9,407 nucleotides of DNA from Planctomycetaceae bacterium (GTDB lineage Bacteria; Planctomycetota; Planctomycetia; Planctomycetales; Planctomycetaceae): the NCBI GenBank assembly GCA_016795125.1, contig JAEUIG010000551.1:1-9407 (forward strand), read 5' to 3'. Positions 1 through 5,193 of the stretch are shown here, one piece after another. The notes under the pieces are model-generated. The model searched no databases. It saw only the letters and a list, made by a program, of their open reading frames with translations, and was not told where the DNA came from. Made by a program: the position numbers and the translations under genes. Every line of letters starts with the position of its first letter. Within the stretch, counting starts at the first letter, position 1.

Positions 1-3000
1 CGGGGCGTCGTCCATGTGCTGCACCCGGACGAAGCCGTCGCCGAACCGGCCTGGAAGGTCGACCGACTCAGCCTGCACTATTCCTGCGCGGCGTGTCCGG
101 CCGGGACGGCCCGCGCGTTTGAAGAACTCACGCCGCAGCACTTCTCGTTCAACAGCCCGATCGGCTGGTGCCCGGCCTGCGAAGGTCTCGGCATCGAGCG
201 CGGCACGAACATCGCCGCGCTCATTCCCAACCCCAACCTCACACTGAGCGAAGGCGCGATCGCCGCCTGGCCCGATCCGCAGTCGAGCGAGCTGTTCCGC
301 GCGATCCTCGACGCCATGCACGCCGAGCTCGGCCTCCCGCTCGACGTGCCGTACTATCGGCTCGACCCACGGCATCAACGGATTGTGCTTTACGGAACCG
401 GAGAACGCTGGCTTGAAGTGAAAGGTCCAGGGCTGAGGGCTAAGGGTCAAGGGGCAGGAGGCGTCGCGACATCGAGTCCATTGCCCCTTAGCCCTCAGCC
501 CTTAGCGCTCCGCCTTCAATACAAGGGCCTCTACCCCGCCATCGAAGAAGCGTCGCGAGTCTCGTTCAGCGCCCGGCAGCGGCTGATGGACATGGTCGGC
601 GAGACGGCGTGCTCCGTGTGCCAGGGGGCGCGCGTTCGCGACGATGCCGCCACCGTCCGCTTGAACGACATCACGCTGCCGCACCTGTGCCGGTTGCCGC
701 TGTCGGAAGTCCTCGCGCGGCTGCGAGGGATCAAGCTGGACCGCCGCGAGAAGCAGATCGCCGGCGATCTGCTGCACGAAGCGACGCACCGGCTTACGTT
801 CCTCGTCGACGTCGGCCTCCACTATCTCACGCTCGATCGCACCATGCCGACGCTGTCCGGCGGCGAGTCGCAGCGGATCCGGCTCGCCGGCCAGATTGGC
901 CGCGCTCTCACCGGCGTGCTGTACGTGCTGGACGAGCCAACGATCGGACTGCATCCGCGCGACAACGGTCGCCTGGTCGACGCGCTGATCAAGCTGCGCG
1001 ACCTCGGCAACACGGTGCTGCTGGTCGAGCATGATCGCGAGGTGATCGAAGCGGCGGATCGGCTGTACGACTTCGGACCGGGCGCAGGCCGGCTCGGCGG
1101 ACGCATCACGGCGGCCGGAACGCCGGCCGAAATCAGCAACGGCCAGCTCAGTTCGCTGACTGGCGATTTCCTGTCGGGTCGACGCGGGATTGCCGTGCCG
1201 CATCATCGACGGATCGAACGCGTCTCGAGCGACGAAGCCCCTCACCCCGACCCTCTCCCAAAGGGAGAGGGAGGAAGACGGGCGAAACCGCAAGCGAATT
1301 CGGTTTCCGAATCGAAAATCGAAAATCGGAAATCGAAAATCGCCGAATCCAGAATCCAGAATCCAGAATCCAAAATCTACACAACGCCTCCCGGAGGAGG
1401 ATGGCTGGAACTGGCGGGCTGCCGCCAGAACAATCTCCGCAACGTTGACCTCCACATCCCGCTTGGCACCCTGACCTGCATCACCGGCGTGTCCGGCTCC
1501 GGCAAGAGTTCGCTGATCGGCGAGACGCTGGCCCGCGCTGTCGCCCGCAAGCTGCATCGCGCCACCGAAACCCCCGGACCGCACGAGGCGCTGCGCGGCG
1601 TCGAACGGCTCAACAAGGTGATCGTCGTCGACCAGCAGCCGCTCGGCACGACGCCTGCCTCCAACCCGGCTACGTACACCGGCGTCTTCGACCAGATCCG
1701 CGAACTGTTCGCGCGCGTGTCGGACTCGAAGATCCGCGGGTATCGGCCAGGGAGATTCAGCTTCAATCGACCCGGCGGACGTTGCGAAGACTGCGAAGGG
1801 CTCGGCCAGAAGAAAATCGAAATGCACTTCCTCCCGGACGTGTGGGTCGAGTGCTCGACCTGCCGCGGGCAGCGCTACAACCAGGAGACGCTGGCCGTCA
1901 AATACCGCGGCCACTCGATCGCCGACGTCCTCAACATGTCGATCGGCCAGGCGCTGGAACTGTTCGGGAACATTCCGGCGATCCGCACGCATCTCGCCAC
2001 GCTGGCCGCCATCGGACTCGACTATCTGACACTCGGCCAATCCGCGCCGACGCTCTCCGGCGGCGAAGCGCAGCGCATCAAGCTGGCGGCCGAACTCGTC
2101 CGCCCGCACGGCGGCAAAACGCTGTACCTGCTCGACGAGCCCACGACCGGCCTGCACTTCGACGACATCGCCAAGCTGCTCAAGGTGCTCAATAGTCTCG
2201 TCGAACAGGGGAACACGGTCGTCATCATCGAGCACAATCTCGACGTGATCAAAACGGCCGACTGGATCGTGGACATCGGACCGGAGGCCGGCGTCGACGG
2301 GGGCTGGATCGTCGCCGCCGGCACGCCGGAAGAAGTCGTCCGCTATGCGGAGGATTCAGGATTCGGGATTCAGGATTCCGGGAAACGCACGGCGGGTGGC
2401 CGGGGCTGGACAGAGCGCAGCGAAGGAAGCCCCGGCGACGCCACGCCGCGATTACGTTCCTACACCGGCGAACTGCTCGCGCCGCTGCTCGCCGCCGAGC
2501 ATCGCGGCGACATCGAAATCTACGACGCCGCACAGGCCGCATCGAAACAGGCCGGCGACCTCGAACTGCGCCACGTTGGCCGCGATGCGTCACAGCCGTG
2601 GCAGACCGACGGCCGCCAGTGGCACACGCGCGACCGACTCGCGCATTCCGGCAAACCGTGCCGCTGGGAAGGGGCGGCGCTGGACATGGTGATCGACACG
2701 CTGGCGGCGGACAAGCGGTTCGCGCCGGTCAACTGGAATCACCGCAGCATCGTGGAGGTCCTGGCGGCCCACAAGACGGGCGGCTGGTTCCTGCACGCAC
2801 AGACCGGAGAGGAATGGGTCCTCACGCTCAGGTTCCGTGTGAAGAAGGGCACGTTCGATGCCGCCGACCTCAACCGCCGGCTCGGCCTGACTCCACTGGA
2901 CGATCTCGACGAACTCCCGGTCTACGGTCGCGGCGACCGGGTGAAGGTCAAGAACGCGAAGGGACCGTTCCAGGAAGTCACGATCAGCGTGCATTGGAAA

Positions 3001-3519
3001 CGAGAGGTCGATACGCCGGCGTTCCGCGCGTTCCTGAAGGAGGCCTGCGAGGCTTACTTCGCCTTGGTCGAGCGCGCGGCGCTCAATCCCGACGACCTGT
3101 CGCCGTGGAAGGTGCTCGGCCGCAAATGGCACCTGTCTCGCAAGGGCTTCCCCAGCCATAAACGAGTCGCCTGGGAACCGGAAGTGCTGGACGAACTCGT
3201 CGCCGCACTGGAGAAGGCCTTTCCGAATGGACGCTACGACTGGTCCAACAAGCAGGTCGTGTACGTCTTCGCCGGCGACAGCGAGCAGCCTTGGGCCGAG
3301 CTGCATACGAAGCGTCGCGGCGGCATCGACCTCACCCTGCTCGGCGAACCCGGCAAATTCGCCCTCGGCCGCATCGCAACGCTCGGCGCCGAGCGCGAAG
3401 TCGCCGCGCACCGGTCAGGCCGCGAAGCCGTCTGGATTCGGATCGACGCCATCGAACAGGTCCGCGCCCCTGCCCTGCGCGAGTTCCTCGTAGAGCACAT
3501 CCGCTCCACAGATAGCTAG
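1..3519 (+). CDS. uvrA: UvrA excinuclease ATPase subunit, 5'-truncated by the window, with long C-terminal extension
   Basis: UvrA is the damage-recognition ATPase of UvrABC nucleotide excision repair; it loads UvrB on damaged DNA. The frame is open from base 1, so the start, the first Walker A and the UvrB-binding domain lie upstream; 1172 codons are visible. In order: first zinc finger (Cys codons at 85, 94, 169, 178), a CSVC pair (610, 619), first signature LSGGESQR (853) and Walker B VLDEP (925), second Walker A GVSGSGKSS (1486-1512), second zinc finger (Cys at 1783, 1792, 1852, 1861), second signature LSGGEAQR (2053), Walker B LLDEP (2128) and H-loop IEHN (2227). All expected residues are intact. 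The usual UvrA C-terminus (YTGELLAPLL) ends near 2493; about 340 further residues follow. Three repeat-derived segments sit in frame (near 424-507, 1237-1380, 2350-2448). The second half resembles, from memory, the long tandem UvrA of PVC bacteria (chlamydial UvrA is about 1,800 residues), but the upstream half cannot be seen. Confidence 0.96.
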   Translation, partial: RGVVHVLHPDEAVAEPAWKVDRLSLHYSCAACPAGTARAFEELTPQHFSFNSPIGWCPACEGLGIERGTNIAALIPNPNLTLSEGAIAAWPDPQSSELFRAILDAMHAELGLPLDVPYYRLDPRHQRIVLYGTGERWLEVKGPGLRAKGQGAGGVATSSPLPLSPQPLALRLQYKGLYPAIEEASRVSFSARQRLMDMVGETACSVCQGARVRDDAATVRLNDITLPHLCRLPLSEVLARLRGIKLDRREKQIAGDLLHEATHRLTFLVDVGLHYLTLDRTMPTLSGGESQRIRLAGQIGRALTGVLYVLDEPTIGLHPRDNGRLVDALIKLRDLGNTVLLVEHDREVIEAADRLYDFGPGAGRLGGRITAAGTPAEISNGQLSSLTGDFLSGRRGIAVPHHRRIERVSSDEAPHPDPLPKGEGGRRAKPQANSVSESKIENRKSKIAESRIQNPESKIYTTPPGGGWLELAGCRQNNLRNVDLHIPLGTLTCITGVSGSGKSSLIGETLARAVARKLHRATETPGPHEALRGVERLNKVIVVDQQPLGTTPASNPATYTGVFDQIRELFARVSDSKIRGYRPGRFSFNRPGGRCEDCEGLGQKKIEMHFLPDVWVECSTCRGQRYNQETLAVKYRGHSIADVLNMSIGQALELFGNIPAIRTHLATLAAIGLDYLTLGQSAPTLSGGEAQRIKLAAELVRPHGGKTLYLLDEPTTGLHFDDIAKLLKVLNSLVEQGNTVVIIEHNLDVIKTADWIVDIGPEAGVDGGWIVAAGTPEEVVRYAEDSGFGIQDSGKRTAGGRGWTERSEGSPGDATPRLRSYTGELLAPLLAAEHRGDIEIYDAAQAASKQAGDLELRHVGRDASQPWQTDGRQWHTRDRLAHSGKPCRWEGAALDMVIDTLAADKRFAPVNWNHRSIVEVLAAHKTGGWFLHAQTGEEWVLTLRFRVKKGTFDAADLNRRLGLTPLDDLDELPVYGRGDRVKVKNAKGPFQEVTISVHWKREVDTPAFRAFLKEACEAYFALVERAALNPDDLSPWKVLGRKWHLSRKGFPSHKRVAWEPEVLDELVAALEKAFPNGRYDWSNKQVVYVFAGDSEQPWAELHTKRRGGIDLTLLGEPGKFALGRIATLGAEREVAAHRSGREAVWIRIDAIEQVRAPALREFLVEHIRSTDS
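424..507. repeat. Palindromic repeat inserted in frame in uvrA
   Basis: The 17-bp sequence gggctgagggctaaggg (430-446) recurs as an exact reverse complement at 485-501, with 38 bases between the arms. Similar bases continue beyond the arms (ggggca on the left, tgcccc on the right). The segment encodes about 28 low-complexity residues (G, P, L, S rich) between LEVK and LRLQYKGLYP, where I know of no such residues in other UvrA proteins. It spans 84 bases (28 codons), so the frame is kept. It resembles a small MITE- or REP-like element, not a protein domain. Confidence 0.7.
1237..1380. repeat. Composite repeat inserted in frame between the two ABC halves of UvrA
   Basis: It starts with a perfect 9-bp hairpin, ccctctccc (1251-1259), loop aaa, gggagaggg (1263-1271), preceded by ctcaccccga. 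This type of dispersed repeat (CTCACCCC..CCCTCTCCC..GGGAGAGGG) is common in many bacterial genomes. After about 38 bases comes a 7-bp periodic array of AATCNNN units: five AATCGAA-like units (1310-1344), then four GAATCCA units (1345-1372) after a one-base phase slip, ending near 1380. The encoded peptide is rich in S, K, I, N and P, and lies in the linker between the first ABC half and the next conserved strand (WLELAGCRQNNL). Confidence 0.75.
2350..2448. repeat. Heptad array plus palindrome inserted in frame near the UvrA C-terminus
   Basis: Four 7-bp units, ggattca, ggattcg, ggattca and ggattcc, occupy 2352-2379. They are the reverse-complement family of the GAATCCA units at 1345-1372. A palindrome follows: ccggggct (2400-2407) pairs with agccccgg (2428-2435) around a 20-base loop, with weaker outer complementarity. 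The insert separates EEVVRYAE from YTGELLAPLL, two pieces that are nearly adjacent in E. coli UvrA. It adds about 33 residues and preserves the frame. Confidence 0.7.
2494..3516 (+). other. UvrA C-terminal extension, apparently two diverged copies of one domain
   Basis: This part of the uvrA frame lies past the end of the standard protein (E. coli UvrA stops right after the segment matching YTGELLAPLL). I do not recognise its family. By eye it holds two related modules. Copy 1 starts at RQWHTRD (2614) and runs to about 3072; copy 2 starts at RKWHLSR (3121) and runs to about 3501. Both go: R-x-WH, a Trp (CRWEGAALDMVIDTL versus VAWEPEVLDELVAAL), a W-rich strand region, a TGEEWVLTLRF-like strand matching GGIDLTLLGEPGKFAL, then a final helix (AFRAFLKEA versus ALREFLVEH). 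Base composition matches the UvrA core, so there is no sign of recent acquisition. The duplication is an inference from visual alignment; function is unknown. Confidence 0.55.
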
Positions 3520-3605
3520 AAATTCACCGCGGAGAACGCAGAGTTCGCAGAGAAGGCCTTGATACGTTCGTCTCTGCGTTCTCCGCGCACTCTGCGGTGA
3601 GTTTC
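3519..3605. repeat. Long imperfect inverted repeat after uvrA
   Basis: Arms of about 35 bases (3519-3553 and 3571-3605) match as reverse complements at about 28 of 35 positions, with a 17-base loop. The left arm begins at the last base of the uvrA stop codon. The core wording (tcaccgcggagaacgcagag and its complement) is a dispersed intergenic repeat type that I recall from several environmental bacterial genomes. In RNA it would form a strong hairpin and could end or stabilise uvrA mRNA, but there is no clean U tract, so a classical intrinsic terminator is doubtful. Confidence 0.75.
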
Positions 3606-3617
3606 TTACTTCGAGCT

Positions 3618-3625
3618 AAAAGGAG
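3618..3625 (+). promoter_or_regulatory. Strong Shine-Dalgarno site of the acetyltransferase gene
   Basis: The purine run aaaaggag ends 6 bases before the ATG at 3632. It is the best ribosome binding site in the window and fixes this start. The other genes here have weak or no recognisable Shine-Dalgarno sites. Confidence 0.85.
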
Positions 3626-3631
3626 ATCCGC

Positions 3632-4189
3632 ATGGCCACTGAACGCGAAAAGATGCTGGCCGGCGAACTGTACGCCCCGCTCGATCCGGAGCTGGTCGTC
3701 GCCCGCGACCGGGCACGCGACCTGTGCCAGGACCTGAATGCGACCCGCGAACGGGATCAGGACGAGCGGCGCCGCATCCTCACCGACCTGTTCGGGACCG
3801 GCGGAGACAGCGTCTGGATGCAGCCGCCGTTCTTCTGCGACTATGGCTCGAACATCCAGCTCGGCCAGCGGGTGTTTTTCAACTTCAACTGCGTCGTGCT
3901 CGATGTGTGTGAGGTGCGGGTCGGCGACTTCACGCTGTTCGGTCCCGGGGTGCAGATCTATACGGCGATGCACCCGCTGAACGCCGAGCTGCGCCGCAGG
4001 CAGGAGTTCGCGAAGCCGGTCGAGATCGGTTCGGACGTCTGGATCGGCGGCGGCGCGATCATCTGTCCAGGGGTGAGCATCGGGTCGAAGTCGGTCATCG
4101 GCGCTGGCAGCGTGGTGACACGCTCGATCCCCGCCGGCGTGTTCGCGGCCGGCAATCCTTGCCGGGTCATCCGCGAGATCAATGAATAG
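3632..4189 (+). CDS. maa: Maltose O-acetyltransferase-like hexapeptide acetyltransferase
   Basis: A 185-residue cytosolic enzyme of the NodL/LacA/Maa family, which moves acetyl from acetyl-CoA to a sugar hydroxyl. E. coli Maa has 183 residues and aligns throughout by eye. The N-terminal Maa cap is clear (EKMLAGELYAPLDPEL, about residues 5-20), followed by a helical section and DLFG. Then comes the left-handed beta-helix of hexapeptide repeats (IQLGQRVFFNFNC, VRVGDFTLFGPGVQI, VEIGSDVWIGGGAIICPGV, SIGSKSVIGAGSVVT) and the family ending AAGNPCRVIREI. The likely catalytic histidine is His114 in the AMHP motif. The real acceptor sugar cannot be told from sequence; maltose, galactosides, Nod-factor or envelope sugars are all possible. 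It stands alone between two inverted repeats, so it is probably its own transcription unit. Confidence 0.92.
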   Translation: MATEREKMLAGELYAPLDPELVVARDRARDLCQDLNATRERDQDERRRILTDLFGTGGDSVWMQPPFFCDYGSNIQLGQRVFFNFNCVVLDVCEVRVGDFTLFGPGVQIYTAMHPLNAELRRRQEFAKPVEIGSDVWIGGGAIICPGVSIGSKSVIGAGSVVTRSIPAGVFAAGNPCRVIREINE

Positions 4190-4219
4190 CACGGTTCTGA
4201 GAGCGTGAATTCGCGATGT

Positions 4220-4299
4220 GGGAGGGCGAGGCTCCTGCCGAGCCGTGATGAAAGGAGGGCCTTCCTGACACAGCGGCTCGGCAGGAGCCTCGCCCTCCC
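4220..4299. repeat. Perfect 26-bp inverted repeat upstream of recO
   Basis: Positions 4220-4245 and 4274-4299 are exact reverse complements (26 of 26), separated by a 28-base spacer that has a short partial palindrome of its own (around aaggagggccttcct). The arms read gggagggcgaggctcctg at the left start. There are no coding signs. It looks like a small non-autonomous, MITE-like element or a dispersed REP-type unit. It ends only 10 bases before a TACAAT hexamer at 4309-4314, so it may abut the recO promoter. Confidence 0.9.
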
Positions 4300-4362
4300 G
4301 GGTTGCGGTACAATGACTTGTGCGCGGTAGCTGCCGCGACACCCCCACAGCGAAGCCAGCCC

Positions 4363-5103
4363 GTGCCTGCCGAAAAGACCGATGCCATCGTCATTCGCCT
4401 GGCGGACTTCAGCGAGTCCAGCAAGGTTGTGACGTTGTTCACACGCGAGTTCGGCAAGGTGGCGGGTCTGGCGAAAGGGGCGAAGCGGCTGAAGAGTCCG
4501 TTCGAGGCTGCTCTTGACCTGCTCACGGAGTCTCGCATAGTTTTCCTCCGCAAAGCGACCTCCGGGCTTGATTTACTCACCGAAGCCCAGCTCATTTCAC
4601 GTTTTCGGCCGGCCGGCGGCGATCTCGCGCGACTGTACTCCGGGTACTACATCGCCGAATTGCTCGACGGTCTCACTCAGGAATACGACCCCCATCCCCG
4701 ACTGTACGACGCCGCCTCCGGGACGCTCCGGTCCCTCTCGGGCGACGCCGATCCACGACTCACACTTCTGCATTTTGAATTGGAACTGCTGCAGGAAATC
4801 GGGCACCTCCCCGACTTCGAGGCGTGCAGCCTGTGTCACGAACCCGTTGAGTTCGGCCAGGGCGCGCGCTTCTGGGTGTCGCAGGGGGGCTTGATCTGCC
4901 CGCAGTGCGGACGTCCCGAATACCAGCACACCGAAGTCCAGGGGGGCACCATTGCCGTCCTGCAGCGACTGGCGGCCGACGAACACTGGCAGCGGCTGTC
5001 GGTCTCGGCGCAGCAGTTCAAGGAACTGCGGCGGATTGTCACGGCGGCCATCTGCTTCGTTCTGGAGCGGAAGCCGCGCATGTTGAAGTATCTCCCGTTT
5101 TAG
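4363..5103 (+). CDS. recO: RecO recombination mediator
   Basis: RecO acts with RecF and RecR to load RecA on SSB-coated single-stranded DNA and to anneal strands during gap repair. From the GTG at 4363 the protein has 246 residues, close to E. coli RecO (242). The N-terminal OB-fold opens in the family style (EKTDAIVIRLADFSESSKVV, then LFTREFGKVAGLAKGAKR). A helical middle (YYIAELLDGLTQEYDPHPRLY) follows, then a zinc finger with C155-x2-C158 and C179-x2-C182. The zinc finger is absent from E. coli RecO but present in many others. The frame is open further upstream to TTG codons at 4303 and 4318, but family length and the PAEKTDAIV start favour the GTG; no strong Shine-Dalgarno site decides it. 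A TACAAT hexamer at 4309-4314 is a possible -10 box without a good -35. The bamD-like gene follows 90 bases downstream. Confidence 0.93.
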   Translation: MPAEKTDAIVIRLADFSESSKVVTLFTREFGKVAGLAKGAKRLKSPFEAALDLLTESRIVFLRKATSGLDLLTEAQLISRFRPAGGDLARLYSGYYIAELLDGLTQEYDPHPRLYDAASGTLRSLSGDADPRLTLLHFELELLQEIGHLPDFEACSLCHEPVEFGQGARFWVSQGGLICPQCGRPEYQHTEVQGGTIAVLQRLAADEHWQRLSVSAQQFKELRRIVTAAICFVLERKPRMLKYLPF

Positions 5104-5130
5104 CCGTCAGCGATCAGCAGCCGAGTCGCA

Positions 5131-5167
5131 GCGAGAGTTGCAAGGCACTGGCGGAGCCAGTGGCACC
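5131..5167. repeat. Short palindrome between recO and the BamD-like gene
   Basis: cactggc (5146-5152) and gccagtg (5156-5162) form a perfect 7-bp stem with loop gga, within gttgcaaggcactggcgg. It may be another dispersed repeat unit. There is no T tract, so termination between recO and the next gene is not indicated. Confidence 0.5.
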
Positions 5168-5193
5168 CCGAACACATCGGTCCGTTTCCTGGC

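Noticed and set aside
1310..1380. Heptad array as a CRISPR array
   Set aside because: Units are only 7 bp with no spacers; this is a simple tandem repeat.
502..2235. 577-codon open frame on the minus strand across uvrA
   Set aside because: Antisense to a gene with all UvrA motifs; its translation is Arg/Ala/Asp-rich with no recognisable motif, as expected of GC-rich shadow frames.
2590..3411. 273-codon minus-strand open frame opposite the UvrA extension
   Set aside because: The + frame is continuous with UvrA and shows internal domain similarity; the minus translation has no motif.
4220..4299. Inverted repeat as a complete insertion sequence
   Set aside because: Only 28 bases lie between the arms, so there is no room for a transposase; at most it is a non-autonomous element.
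3524..4348. 274-codon minus-strand open frame opposite the acetyltransferase
   Set aside because: The + strand protein matches Maa along its whole length; the minus frame crosses both inverted repeats and has no recognisable content.
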